A stretch of DNA of 64,000 nucleotides from Streptomyces corynorhini (GTDB taxonomy: Bacteria; Actinomycetota; Actinomycetes; Streptomycetales; Streptomycetaceae): the NCBI RefSeq assembly GCF_003346515.1, contig NZ_QQNA01000103.1, forward strand, positions 225-64,224, given 5' to 3'. A program made the position numbers and the translations under genes. Positions 32,981 through 42,074 of this stretch are shown piece after piece. Every line of letters begins with the position of its first letter. The first letter of the stretch is position 1. Below the pieces are notes generated by a model. The model was not told the origin of the DNA. It did not search any database and saw only the letters and a program-made list of their open reading frames with translations.

Positions 32981-35305
32981 TCAGGAGTTCCCGGCGGCCA
33001 GTTCGGCGCGGATCTCCCGGGCGGCGCTGACGAGGTTCTCCAGGGAGGCCCGGGTCTCGGGCCAGCCGCGGGTCTTCAGGCCGCAGTCCGGGTTGACCCA
33101 CAGCCGCTCGGCCGGGATGGCCGCGAGCCCCTTGCGCAGCAGCGCGGCGGCCTCCGCCGCGCTCGGGACGCGCGGGGAGTGGATGTCGTAGACACCGGGT
33201 CCGGCCTCGCGCGGGTAGCCGTGCTCGGCCAGTTCGCGGGCGACCTGCATGTGGGAGCGGGCGGCCTCCAGGCTGATGACGTCGGCGTCGAGGTCGTCGA
33301 TGGCCTGGACGATGTCGCCGAACTCCGCGTAGCACATGTGCGTGTGGATCTGGGTGTCCGGGCGTACACCACTGGTGGTCAGCCGGAACGACTCGGTCGC
33401 CCAGGCCAGATAGGCGGCGTGGTCGGCGGCGCGCGGCGGCAGCGTTTCGCGCAGGGCCGGCTCGTCGACCTGGATGACCGAGGTACCGGCCGCCTCCAGG
33501 CCCTCGACCTCGTCGCGCAGGGCGAGCGCCACCTGGCGGGCGGTGTCGCCGAGCGGCTGGTCGTCGCGGACGAAGGACCAGGCGAGCATGGTGACCGGGC
33601 CGGTCAGCATGCCCTTGACGGGGCGTTCGGTCAGCGACTGCGCGTACGTCGTCCAGCGCACCGTCATGGGCTCGGGGCGGGAGATGTCCCCGGCCAGCAC
33701 CGGCGGCCGGACATAGCGGGTGCCGTAGGACTGGACCCAGCCGTGCTGGGTGGCGAGATAGCCGGTGAGCTGCTCGGCGAAGTACTGCACCATGTCGTTG
33801 CGTTCGGGCTCGCCGTGGACCAGCACGTCGATCCCGGCCTTCTCCTGGAAGGAGAGGACCTCGCGGATCTCGTCCTTGATCCGCTCCTCGTACCCGGCGA
33901 CGTCGATCCGGCCACCGCGCAGGTCGGCCCGCGCGGCGCGCAATTCGCCGGTCTGCGGGAACGAACCGATGGTCGTCGTCGGCAGCGGCGGCAGGCCCAG
34001 GTGCGCGCGCTGGGCGGCGGTCCGTTCGGCGTACGGCTGCGAGCGCCTGCCGTCCGCGTCGGTGATCGCCCCGGTGCGGGCGCGTACCGCCGGGTCGTGG
34101 GTCAGCGCGGACCCGGCCCGGGAGGCCAGATCGGCCCGGTTCGCGGCGAGTTCGGCCGAGATGGCGCCGGTGCCCTCTCCGAGACCGCGGGTCAGGACGG
34201 CGATCTCCCGCGTCTTCTGCCGGGCGAACGCCAGCCACCGGGCGATCCGCGGGTCGATGTCGCGCTCCGCGGCGGCGTCCAGCGGTACGTGCAGGAGCGA
34301 GCAGGACGCGGAGACGTCGACCCGGTCGGCGAGGCCGAGGAGCGTACCGAGGGTGGCGAGGGACTTCTCGTAGTCGTTGATCCAGATGTTGCGGCCGTCG
34401 ACGACGCCCGCGACCAGCCGCTTGCCGGGCAGTCCGCCGACCGCCGCGAGGTCTTCGAGGTGGGCGGCGCCCGATGCGGTGAAGTCGAGGGCCAGCCCCT
34501 CGACCGGTGCCTTGGCCAGCACGGCCAGCGCCTCACCGAGCCGCCCGAAGTACGAGGCGACCAGCAGCTTCGGCCGGTCCGCGGCCGCGCCCAGCTCCCG
34601 GTAGGCGCGGGCGGTGGCGTTCAGTTCGGCAGGCGTGCGGTCCTGCACCAGCGCGGGTTCGTCGAGCTGGACCCACTCGGCTCCGGCGGCGCGCAGATCG
34701 GCGAGCACCTCGGCGTAGACGGGCAGCAGCCGGTCCAGCAGGGTCAGCGGCTCGAAGTCGGCCGGGACGCCGGGGGCGGGCTTGGCCAGCAGCAGATAGG
34801 TGACGGGGCCGACGAGGACCGGGCGCGGGGTGCGGCCGAGCGCGCGGGCCTCGGCGAACTCGCCGACCTGCTTGGCGGAGTCGGCGGTGAAGACGGTGTC
34901 GGGGCCGAGTTCGGGCACCAGATAGTGGTAGTTGGTGTCGAACCACTTCGTCATTTCCAGCGGAGCGATGTCCTGGGTGCCCCGGGCCATCGCGAAGTAA
35001 CCGTCCAGCGCGTCGGCGTCGACCGCCGCGCGGTGCCGCTCGGGGACAGCGCCGACCATGACGCTGGTGTCCAGGACATGGTCGTAGTACGAGAAATCAC
35101 CGGACGGCACTTCGTGGATGCCGGCCTCGGCCAGCTGTCGCCAGTTCGACCGGCGCAGGTCCGCCGCGGTCTCCCGGAGGGCCTCCGCGCCGACGCGGCC
35201 CTTCCAGTAGCCCTCGACGGCCTTCTTCAGCTCACGGTTCTGTCCCTGGCGGGGGTAGCCGTACACGGTGGCTCGTGCTGCCGCGGCTGCGGGCTTCGCT
35301 GTCAC
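32981..35305 (-). CDS. metE: Cobalamin-independent methionine synthase MetE
   Basis: 774-aa cytoplasmic enzyme transferring the methyl group of methyltetrahydrofolate polyglutamate to homocysteine, the usual family length. The GTG at 35305 follows AAGGAGA. N-terminal domain: YGYPRQGQNRELKKAVEGYW. C-terminal catalytic half: TTTIGSFPQTGELR near 445, the HGEPERNDMVQYF segment, and zinc ligands His/Cys in HTHMCYAEF and Cys in NPDCGLKTR. The upstream leader carries a cobalamin riboswitch, so MetE is made when B12 is scarce. Two hairpins separate it from cobF. Confidence 0.96.
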   Translation of the reverse strand: MTAKPAAAAARATVYGYPRQGQNRELKKAVEGYWKGRVGAEALRETAADLRRSNWRQLAEAGIHEVPSGDFSYYDHVLDTSVMVGAVPERHRAAVDADALDGYFAMARGTQDIAPLEMTKWFDTNYHYLVPELGPDTVFTADSAKQVGEFAEARALGRTPRPVLVGPVTYLLLAKPAPGVPADFEPLTLLDRLLPVYAEVLADLRAAGAEWVQLDEPALVQDRTPAELNATARAYRELGAAADRPKLLVASYFGRLGEALAVLAKAPVEGLALDFTASGAAHLEDLAAVGGLPGKRLVAGVVDGRNIWINDYEKSLATLGTLLGLADRVDVSASCSLLHVPLDAAAERDIDPRIARWLAFARQKTREIAVLTRGLGEGTGAISAELAANRADLASRAGSALTHDPAVRARTGAITDADGRRSQPYAERTAAQRAHLGLPPLPTTTIGSFPQTGELRAARADLRGGRIDVAGYEERIKDEIREVLSFQEKAGIDVLVHGEPERNDMVQYFAEQLTGYLATQHGWVQSYGTRYVRPPVLAGDISRPEPMTVRWTTYAQSLTERPVKGMLTGPVTMLAWSFVRDDQPLGDTARQVALALRDEVEGLEAAGTSVIQVDEPALRETLPPRAADHAAYLAWATESFRLTTSGVRPDTQIHTHMCYAEFGDIVQAIDDLDADVISLEAARSHMQVARELAEHGYPREAGPGVYDIHSPRVPSAAEAAALLRKGLAAIPAERLWVNPDCGLKTRGWPETRASLENLVSAAREIRAELAAGNS

Positions 35306-35474
35306 AAAACTCTCCTTCGCGAGATGTGTCCAGGAATCCCGGGGACGGGACCGCGGACGCGAAGGGACGACCGACCGGGCGGCGCACGGCGTACTGCCGG
35401 GCGTGCCGCTCGATATGTACGCCGACCCGCCCACGAGGTCACCGGGATGTCCGCGCGCGATCGGTCGCGTGCGG

Positions 35475-35665
35475 GCAACGGGCAGGTCTTCGGACTCGCG
35501 GGCGCGTCTCGTACGGTCACCAGACACCTACTGGCCGTCGCTTCCCGGACCCGCTCGGATCCAGTGCTGTATGACGGCGGTCGTTCCCACTCACCGCTGC
35601 GGGGCAGTCCCGGATTCCCACCGGGTTCCCTCTTACGACACCCCGCCTGGCGGACGGGGCGAACC
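35475..35665 (-). promoter_or_regulatory. Cobalamin riboswitch in the metE leader
   Basis: Read on the minus strand, the leader contains the conserved B12-element blocks in order: GGGAACCCGGTGGGAATCC and GGACTGCCCCGCAGCGGT (about 35595-35632), the B12 box GGCCAGTAGGTGTCTGG (35519-35535), and GAGTCCGAAGACCTGCCCG near 35478-35497. This matches cobalamin riboswitches known before Streptomyces metE. About 170 nt of expression platform separate it from the metE ribosome site. Exact ends are approximate. Confidence 0.92.
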
Positions 35666-35781
35666 AGCTGCGTCTCCACCTTAGAGGGAGAAACGGCGGG
35701 CGGACACACCTGCCCACATCCCGGGACGTGACCGAGATCACGGAGTGCGGGGGTGCGGCGAGGGTAGCGGGGCGCGGCCTC

Positions 35782-36609
35782 TCACCCGGGCCCCCGGCCG
35801 CCCTCCGTACGGGCCACCCTCAGCTCGACGCCCCCGGCGAGCAGCGCCTCGCGGACGGTCGGGGTCAGCGCGTCGTCGGTGATGACGGTGTCGAACGCCG
35901 TCAGGGCGGCGACGCGGTACATGCCGAAGGTGTCGTACTTGGCGCTGCCCGCCAGCAGCACCGAGCGCGAGGCGCTGCTCATCGCCGCCTGCTTGACCTC
36001 CACCTTGGGCGCCGACGGCGTGGTCACCCCGCGCCGTACGTCCCAGGAGCTGGTGGAGATGAAGGCCATGTCCAGGGCGAGCTGCTGGAGCGTGAGCGCC
36101 GCCAGCCGCCCCACGGTGGAGCGGTTGGCGTGCTCGGTGCGCCCGCCGGTGTGGATGACCTCGATGTCGGGGTTGCCGATCAGCGCGTTGGCGGTGGTGA
36201 AGTCGTTGGTGACCACCGTCATCCCCTTGAGCCGGGCGAGGTGCGGCACCAGCCCCTGGCAGGTGGTTCCGGCGTCCAGATAGACCGTGGTGTGGTCGCG
36301 CAGCAGCTCACCCGCCGCGCGGGTGATGGCCAGCTTGGCGGGCTGGTCCATCATCGACTTGTCGATCCTGCTGGGCTCGTGGTGCAGCTGCCGGCCGGCG
36401 ATGCGCACCCCGCCGGTCACCGAGACGGCGCGGCCCTGTGCCTCCAGCGCGGCGATGTCCCTGCGCACGGTCATGTGGGAGACGCCCAGCATCTCGGTGA
36501 GCTGGTGGACGCTGAGCACCGAATGTCCCCGCAGCAGCTCGATCAGCAGCTCCCGGCGCTGGTCCGGGATGAGGGGGGTGTCGTCGGTGGTCACCCTGGT
36601 CTCCTTCAC
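35782..36609 (-). CDS. DeoR-family transcriptional regulator
   Basis: 275-aa sugar-metabolism repressor. The GTG at 36609 follows AGGAGG; a second GTG at 36594 also has an AAGGAG site. The DeoR HTH is near 18-60 (RRELLIELLRGHSVLSVHQL, LGVSHMTVRRDI). The DeoR sensor domain shows YLDAGTTCQGLVPHLAR near 110, the phospho-sugar loop VVTNDFTTAN and KVEVKQAAM. It ends the leftward operon behind a GntP permease and a SAF oxidoreductase and probably controls the divergent promoter at 39615-39836, with a phosphorylated sugar acid as inducer. Confidence 0.9.
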   Translation of the reverse strand: MKETRVTTDDTPLIPDQRRELLIELLRGHSVLSVHQLTEMLGVSHMTVRRDIAALEAQGRAVSVTGGVRIAGRQLHHEPSRIDKSMMDQPAKLAITRAAGELLRDHTTVYLDAGTTCQGLVPHLARLKGMTVVTNDFTTANALIGNPDIEVIHTGGRTEHANRSTVGRLAALTLQQLALDMAFISTSSWDVRRGVTTPSAPKVEVKQAAMSSASRSVLLAGSAKYDTFGMYRVAALTAFDTVITDDALTPTVREALLAGGVELRVARTEGGRGPG

Positions 36610-36651
36610 TCGTGTCCTCCTGACGCGCCCGCGGCGGGCTTCCCGGGCCGT

Positions 36652-36677
36652 CGGCCGCCCGCCGGGGCGGGCGGCCG
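36652..36677 (-). terminator. Hairpin between gntP-type gene and deoR
   Basis: Perfect 12-bp stem CGGCCGCCCGCC (36652-36663) and GGCGGGCGGCCG (36666-36677) around a 2-base centre, in the 109-bp gap between the permease stop and the deoR start. It may partly end the transcript so that the regulator is made at a lower level. Confidence 0.5.
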
Positions 36678-36718
36678 GAGTGTGACGGTACCCCGGCCGC
36701 CGCGGCGCGCCCGACCGG

Positions 36719-38194
36719 TCAGACCAGCCCCGTCGCGTACAGCACGTAGAGGATGGCGAACCCGGTCACACCGGAGAGGGCGGAGGCCACCCCGATGGAC
36801 CTGATGCCCTGTCCCACGGTCATGTTGGAGAGGGTCGTGGTCACCCAGAAGCCCGACGAGTTCGCGTGCTTCATGATCTGCGCGCCGGTGCCGCAGGCCA
36901 GATAGACGGCGAGCGCGGAGATGCCGAGCCCCTCCATCAGCGGCTCCATGATGGCGGCGGCGGTCATCACACCGAGGATGTTCGAGCCGGTGATCGTGCA
37001 GATGGCGGCGGCCACCAGGAACGGCACGATGATCGGCGACAGCCCCATGTCCCGGATCATGTCGGCGGCGCCGTCGGCGACCTTGGTGTCCCGGATGATC
37101 AGGGCCAGCGCGCCGCCGACCCCGGTGAGGGCGAGCGGCAGCGCCGCGAGCTTCAGACCGGCCTCGAAGAGGTCGTTGAGGGTGCTCTTGCGCCGCCAGT
37201 CCCGGCCGAACAGCGGCAGGGCGGTGAGACAGCCGATGAACAGGGCCATCAGCGGAGCGCCGAGGAAGTGCAGCACCCCGCCCAGCGAGGACTTCTCGCC
37301 GACCAGGTCCACGGCGTAGGAGTCGAGCATGATGAGCAGGATCGGCGTGAAGATCGGTATCAGCGACAGGGGCAGGCTCGGCAGCCGGGCGGCCTCGGCG
37401 TCGGTGCCGTCGGCCTCCCCGGCCCCGGTCGTACCGCCCGCGGGGGCGCTCCCGGCCGTCCCGGGGGCGTCGTCCGCGCCCGAGCCGTCCGTACCGCTCG
37501 TGCCGTCGGTGGCGCCCGCCGCGCCCGCCGCGCCGACGGGGACCGGGGTCGGCAGGTGGTCGACGTACTCGGCCTTCGGCGCTACGTACGTCTTGATGGT
37601 CAGCAGATACAGGGTGGCGACGATGATGCCGGGGATGCCGACGAGCGCGCCGTAGAGCATCGCCTGCCCGAGGTCCACGCCCAGCAGGGCGGAGGCGGCC
37701 AGCGGGCCGGGGCCCGGCGGGACCAGCGAGGTCATCACGTAGGCGCCGATGTAGAGGATGGGGCCGAGCCGCATCATCGACATGCCGCTGCGCATCGCGA
37801 TGGCGGAGACCACCGGGATCAGCATCAGCACCACGGTGTCGGCGATCAGCGGGATACCCACGACGGCCGAGGCGAGCGCGATCGCCCAGGGGATCTTCCG
37901 GCCGGAGAACCAGCGCAGCGCCTCCTCGGTGATGCGCAGCGCGGCGCCGCTCAGCTCCAGCATCTTGCCGAGCACACAGCCGAAGATGATCAGCAGCCCG
38001 ACACTCGACATGGTCGAGCCGAACCCCTCGGTGACCAGTTTCAGCGTCTTCTCGCCGCCGAGCCCGAGGACCAGCCCGAGCGTGGTGACGATGACGAAGA
38101 GGGTGGCGACCGGATGGACCTTGAACTTGGCGATCAGCAGCACCAGCGCGACGATCGCGCCACCGAACGCGAGCAGCGTGTAGGCGTCGGACAT
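36719..38194 (-). CDS. GntP-family sugar-acid permease
   Basis: 491-aa membrane symporter with about 12-14 helices. GntT-like motifs: FGSTMSSVGLLIIFGCVLGK near 58, VPPGPGPLAASALLGVDLG near 160 and HANSSGFWVTTTLSN near 435. A long, low-complexity Gly/Ala/Thr/Asp linker (about 222-272) replaces the usual short cytoplasmic loop. It lies between the SAF oxidoreductase and DeoR genes and should import the sugar acid metabolised by this locus. Closer to gluconate/4-carbon acid transporters than the permease at 15620. Confidence 0.9.
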   Translation of the reverse strand: MSDAYTLLAFGGAIVALVLLIAKFKVHPVATLFVIVTTLGLVLGLGGEKTLKLVTEGFGSTMSSVGLLIIFGCVLGKMLELSGAALRITEEALRWFSGRKIPWAIALASAVVGIPLIADTVVLMLIPVVSAIAMRSGMSMMRLGPILYIGAYVMTSLVPPGPGPLAASALLGVDLGQAMLYGALVGIPGIIVATLYLLTIKTYVAPKAEYVDHLPTPVPVGAAGAAGATDGTSGTDGSGADDAPGTAGSAPAGGTTGAGEADGTDAEAARLPSLPLSLIPIFTPILLIMLDSYAVDLVGEKSSLGGVLHFLGAPLMALFIGCLTALPLFGRDWRRKSTLNDLFEAGLKLAALPLALTGVGGALALIIRDTKVADGAADMIRDMGLSPIIVPFLVAAAICTITGSNILGVMTAAAIMEPLMEGLGISALAVYLACGTGAQIMKHANSSGFWVTTTLSNMTVGQGIRSIGVASALSGVTGFAILYVLYATGLV

Positions 38195-38225
38195 GGAATA
38201 CCTCTTTGTACTCGGTCGGAGCCGC

Positions 38226-39614
38226 TCAGCGCGTCCGGGACGCGTGGTCTGCGCCGGCGTGCCAGGCGGCGAGCAGGTCGGGGTCGTGGCCGTCGAGGTC
38301 GGCCAGGGTGATCAGCGCGCCCTTCGGGACGTCCCGCGCGAGGCGGGCGTGGGCGGCGAGATAGAAGGGGGCGGTGTCGGCGGGCGCCTCGGGCGCGGGC
38401 AGCAGGACGGGAGCGACCCCGTCGATCTCGTGGTGGTGGCCGCCCATGGCGAGGACCGTCCCGGCGGGCAGGTCGCGGGCGGCCCGTCCCGCGAGGACGG
38501 CGTGCCGGCCGGGTACGGACGCGCCGGTGGGCACTCCGTCGCGCACGGCGGCCAGCAGGGTCAGCGGTGTCTCCACGCCCATCAGGTGGTACGGCAGGTA
38601 GAGACAGGCGTAGCGGCCGTTCCGGCTGACGACATGGCCCTTCTGCGCGAGGACCTCCCAGGTGACGGCGTCGTGGGTGCGTACGACGGCGAAGACACCG
38701 CCCGCGAAGCTGGCCTCCTCGGGCAGCCTGAGCACACTGAACACATCGATGACACCGGCCCTGCCGAGCACCCCGCCGTCCTCGCGCAGGGCGTAGACGT
38801 CGGCGAGTTCCGCGGTGCGCGCGACCGGGTAGTGCAGGGCCTCGCGGTCGGGTACGAAGCCGGTTCCGGCCGCCACCACGGCCATCTCGCAGTAGTCGGC
38901 CGCCGCGGCGCGCTTGAGCGGGGCGACGGCGCGGGCGCGGGCCGCGAGCGTGGCGGGCACGTCGTCGCCGAGCCGCAGCAGCGCGCCCAGCCCGGGGGCG
39001 TGCAGGGTCTGGTCGAGCTGGCGCACCTCGCCGCTGTCCGGGTCGTAGACCAGGTCGTACTCGCCGGACTTGCCGATGGCGACGATCTCCAGGCCGAGCG
39101 CGCGGATCCGGTCGTACCACTCGATCAGGTTGGCGGGCTGGTCCCCGGCGGCGGGGGTGTAGACGACACCGTGCACACGGGCGAGCCGGTCCAGCGCGAT
39201 CCCCGCGACGGAGTCGACCTCCTTGCTGACCATCGCCACGTGGTGGCGGCCCTCGATCGCCTGCCGGGCCGCCCGGAATCCGGCGGCGGGGCTGCCGGTG
39301 GCCTCCACGAGGATGTCGTACGCCGCGTCGGCCAGCAGCGCGGTGTCGGCGACGACGGCGGTGTGCCCGGCGGCGTGCGCCGTCCGCAGTCCCGCCGCGT
39401 CGGACACGACGGTCACGGTGGCCGGGTCGTAGCCCAGCTCCGCGCACAGGGCGAGGACCGCGCCGGGGTCCAGATCGCACAGCACGGCCGGATGGAGGCC
39501 GGGCAGCAGCAGCGACTGCGCGAGCAGGGTGCGGGCGAAGCCGCCGCCCGCACCGGTGAGCGCGTAGGTCACGGGGCCCGCCGTGAGCGGATCGCCCGGC
39601 GTGTCGACGTTCAT
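38226..39614 (-). CDS. SAF-domain NAD(P)-dependent oxidoreductase (homoserine-dehydrogenase-like)
   Basis: 462-aa cytoplasmic protein; ATG 39614 follows AGGAGGG. The N-terminal Rossmann domain has TGAGGGFARTLLAQSL, CDLDP and DILVEATGSPAAGF, as in homoserine dehydrogenase; the middle holds KEVDSVAGIAL and YTPAAGDQPANL. The C-terminal 100 residues form a SAF domain (GRAARDLPAGTVLAMGG, LARDVPKGALITLADL). This family often sits beside DUF1537 kinases, class II aldolases and GntP permeases, so a sugar-acid oxidation or isomerisation step is likely, but the exact reaction is not known to me. It faces the kinase across a shared promoter region. Confidence 0.82.
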   Translation of the reverse strand: MNVDTPGDPLTAGPVTYALTGAGGGFARTLLAQSLLLPGLHPAVLCDLDPGAVLALCAELGYDPATVTVVSDAAGLRTAHAAGHTAVVADTALLADAAYDILVEATGSPAAGFRAARQAIEGRHHVAMVSKEVDSVAGIALDRLARVHGVVYTPAAGDQPANLIEWYDRIRALGLEIVAIGKSGEYDLVYDPDSGEVRQLDQTLHAPGLGALLRLGDDVPATLAARARAVAPLKRAAAADYCEMAVVAAGTGFVPDREALHYPVARTAELADVYALREDGGVLGRAGVIDVFSVLRLPEEASFAGGVFAVVRTHDAVTWEVLAQKGHVVSRNGRYACLYLPYHLMGVETPLTLLAAVRDGVPTGASVPGRHAVLAGRAARDLPAGTVLAMGGHHHEIDGVAPVLLPAPEAPADTAPFYLAAHARLARDVPKGALITLADLDGHDPDLLAAWHAGADHASRTR

Positions 39615-39684
39615 GAGCCCTCCTGGGAAAGCGGCCCGTCAGGGGCCGGTGTGTTGCCATGCGGTTTCCCGCTTCGCAGCGTGA

Positions 39685-39732
39685 ACGTAACGTGGATTAA
39701 CATAAGCGTCAACGTACGTAACATCGATTCAC
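39685..39732. promoter_or_regulatory. Direct-repeat operator in the divergent sugar-acid promoter
   Basis: ACGTAACGTGGATTAAC (39685-39701) and ACGTAACATCGATTCAC (39716-39732) match at 14 of 17 positions and start 31 bp apart, about three helical turns. They lie in the AT-richest part of the 222-bp gap between the divergent oxidoreductase and kinase genes. Phased direct repeats are usual DeoR-family operators, so the local DeoR protein is the likely binder. Confidence 0.6.
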
Positions 39733-39836
39733 AGATCTCGATCGTGTGACGGTCGGGATGACCGGATGGTCCGGGACGATCCCGAGAAACGGGGGGTTCT
39801 CGGACGTGTTCACGACACAAGGACGGGTGGCAGACG

Positions 39837-41117
39837 GTGCGCAGAGCACACACAGCACTCCGATGGGGCGGAATCGCCGACGACTTCACCGGCGCCACCG
39901 ATCTCGCGACGAACTGGGTGGCCAGAGGGGTTCGGACCAGTGTCACACTCGGTGTGCCCACCGAGCGGGAGCTGGCCGGGCTGGCGGACATGGACGCCGT
40001 GGTGGTCGCGCTGAAGTCGCGTACGGCACCGGTCGCCGAGGCCGTCGGGGAGAGCGTCGCCGCGCTCGCGGCCCTGCGCCGGCTGGGCTGTGAGCGGATC
40101 TACGACAAGTACTGCTCGACCTTCGACTCCACACCGCGCGGGAACATCGGCCCCGTCGCCGACGCGCTGACGGCCGAGCTGGGCACCGGCACCGCGGTGG
40201 TGGTGCCGTCCTTCCCGGCCACCGGGCGCACCGTCTACCGGGGCCATCTGTTCGTGGGCGACCAGTTGCTGGGCGAGAGCCCCATGCGCCACCACCCGCT
40301 CACCCCGATGACCGACTCCCACCTGGTGCGGCTGCTCTCCCCGCAGACCCGCCACCCCGTCCGCGCCGTCGGCCTGGACGTGGTCAGGGGCGATCCGCGC
40401 GCGCTGCGGGCGGCCCTGGACACCTCGGCGGGCGAAGGCCCCGGCTATGTGGTGGTCGACGCCATCGACAACGACGACCTCACCAGGATCGCGGCCGCCA
40501 CCGCACACCACCCGCTGGTCACCGGCGGCTCCGGGCTCGCGCTCGGGCTGCCGTCGCGCGGCGCCCCGGCCACCGGCGCCATGCCCGTCGTCCCCGGACA
40601 CCGCGCGGTGCTGGCGGGCAGCGCCTCGGCGGCCACCCGCGCCCAGATCGAGGCCGCGCTGCCTGCCCTGCCCGCCCGCCGGCTCGACCTGGCCGCCCTG
40701 CGCGCCGACCCGGCGGCCGAGATCGCCGGGCTCACCGACTGGGCCCGTACGCACTGGGCCGACGAGCCTGGCCGACCGGTCCTCGTCTACGCCGTCGGCT
40801 CGCTCACCGACATCGAGCGCCACCCGCCCGAGGGGCTGCGGCCCGCCGCCGAACTGGTGGAGGACGCCCTCGCCGACTGCGCGGTGGCCTTCGCGGGGGC
40901 GGGCGCCCGGCAGTTCGTCGTGGCCGGCGGGGAGACCTCGGGCAGTGTGGTGCGCGCCCTCGGCGTCCGCCGCCTCGAACTCGGCCCCGCCCTGGCCCCC
41001 GGAGTCTCCTGGACCCACGGCTCGGCGCCGGACGGCGCCTCGTACAACCTCGCGCTGAAGTCCGGGAACTTCGGCGGACCGTCCCTGTTCACCGGCGCCT
41101 GGGGAGAACTCCGATGA
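39837..41117 (+). CDS. Four-carbon acid sugar kinase family protein (DUF1537)
   Basis: 426-aa ATP-dependent sugar-acid kinase. The GTG at 39837 has only a weak G-rich site. The N-terminal domain has IADDFTGATDLATNWV (substrate binding) and KYCSTFDSTPRGNIG; the C-terminal nucleotide domain has FVVAGGETSGSVVRALGV, LAPGVSW and ALKSGNFG. DUF1537 members phosphorylate threonate, erythronate or related oxo acids (OtnK, DtnK, OiaK). It overlaps the aldolase gene by four bases, so the pair should phosphorylate and then split or decarboxylate the acid. Confidence 0.9.
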   Translation: MRRAHTALRWGGIADDFTGATDLATNWVARGVRTSVTLGVPTERELAGLADMDAVVVALKSRTAPVAEAVGESVAALAALRRLGCERIYDKYCSTFDSTPRGNIGPVADALTAELGTGTAVVVPSFPATGRTVYRGHLFVGDQLLGESPMRHHPLTPMTDSHLVRLLSPQTRHPVRAVGLDVVRGDPRALRAALDTSAGEGPGYVVVDAIDNDDLTRIAAATAHHPLVTGGSGLALGLPSRGAPATGAMPVVPGHRAVLAGSASAATRAQIEAALPALPARRLDLAALRADPAAEIAGLTDWARTHWADEPGRPVLVYAVGSLTDIERHPPEGLRPAAELVEDALADCAVAFAGAGARQFVVAGGETSGSVVRALGVRRLELGPALAPGVSWTHGSAPDGASYNLALKSGNFGGPSLFTGAWGELR

Positions 41118-41773
41118 CCGACGCCCGTCACGAACTCGTCGCGGCCGGACGCGCGTTGTCGGCCGCCGGACTGAGCCCGGGAGCCTCCGGCAACCTCAGT
41201 GTGCGCGTCGGCGACCTCATATACATGACCCCCACCGGCGCCCGGCTGGAAGACCTGGACCCCGACCGGCTGGCCGTGCTCGACGCGCGGGCGCCCCTGC
41301 GCGAAGGACATACGGCCGGACCGCCGCCGTCCAAGGAGTTCCCGCTCCACCGGGCCTTCTACCGGCGCGACCCCGGCACCCGCGCCGTCGTCCATCTGCA
41401 CAGCGCCCACGCCGCCGCCTGCTCCTGCCTGCCCGCCTGGTCCCGCCGCAGCGCCCTCGCGCCCCTCACGCCGTACTTCGTGATGCGCGTGGGCCAGACC
41501 CCGCTCATCCCGTACGCGGCCCCCGGCGACCTCGGCCAGGCACACCGCATGGAGGCCCTCGGCTTCCCCTTCCGCGCCGCCCTCCTGCAGAACCACGGCC
41601 CCATCACGGCCGGCGACACCCTCGCGCGGGCCGTGGACGCCGCCGTCGAACTGGAGGAGGTCGCGCGCCTCACCCTGCTCCTCAAGGACACCGCCCCCCG
41701 CCTCCTCACCACCGAGGAGGCGACAGACCTGGCCCACCGGTACGGCAGCCCCTGGGAAGGCGCGGTGGACTGA
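41114..41773 (+). CDS. Class II aldolase/adducin family protein (OtnC-like)
   Basis: 219-aa metal-dependent aldolase or decarboxylase. ATG 41114 overlaps the kinase stop. Family features: GASGNLSVRVGDLIYMTPTG near 24-43, PSKEFPLHRAFYRR near 75, metal ligands in VVHLHSAHAAA, and LLQNHGPITAG near 157. OtnC-type enzymes act on 3-oxo-4-phospho acids made by DUF1537 kinases and release CO2 and dihydroxyacetone phosphate. Together with the kinase, permease and SAF oxidoreductase it completes a likely sugar-acid catabolic route. Confidence 0.88.
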   Translation: MTDARHELVAAGRALSAAGLSPGASGNLSVRVGDLIYMTPTGARLEDLDPDRLAVLDARAPLREGHTAGPPPSKEFPLHRAFYRRDPGTRAVVHLHSAHAAACSCLPAWSRRSALAPLTPYFVMRVGQTPLIPYAAPGDLGQAHRMEALGFPFRAALLQNHGPITAGDTLARAVDAAVELEEVARLTLLLKDTAPRLLTTEEATDLAHRYGSPWEGAVD

Positions 41774-41779
41774 GAGGCG

Positions 41780-41846
41780 GTGTGCGCGGCGCCGACCGCA
41801 CGGGGCGGCGCCACGCCCGCCGCCGTACGGCCCCGGCCGCGCACAC
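41780..41846 (+). terminator. Long inverted repeat after the aldolase gene
   Basis: GTGTGCGCGGC (41780-41790) pairs perfectly with GCCGCGCACAC (41836-41846). The 45-base interior is itself GC-rich and can fold. It starts seven bases after the stop codon and probably ends the kinase-aldolase transcript. Confidence 0.5.
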
Positions 41847-41929
41847 TCCGCCCCGGCCGACGGGAACAGATCGCGCGGCCCCGTTGCTGTACCCCGTCAC
41901 GGGGCGAACACCACCCCGCCATCCGGGCA

Positions 41930-41958
41930 TTGCGCGGGGCAGACGGCGCGCGTAACGT
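41930..41958 (+). promoter_or_regulatory. Possible promoter of the leader peptide and monooxygenase operon
   Basis: TTGCGC (41930-41935) and TAACGT (41953-41958) are 17 bp apart, a fair match to vegetative promoters. Transcription would start near 41965, leaving about 110 nt before the leader peptide ATG. Elsewhere in 41847-42074 I see nothing definite. Confidence 0.4.
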
Positions 41959-42074
41959 TCGGGGCAGCTCATCAGTGTCGGCGTCCGGAGCCGGGCGGAG
42001 CCCGTCCGGGTTCCGCAGAACGCGAGACGGCGAGGCCACCGGGCCCGCCGGAGACGGAAGGGGCGGAGGCGGAC

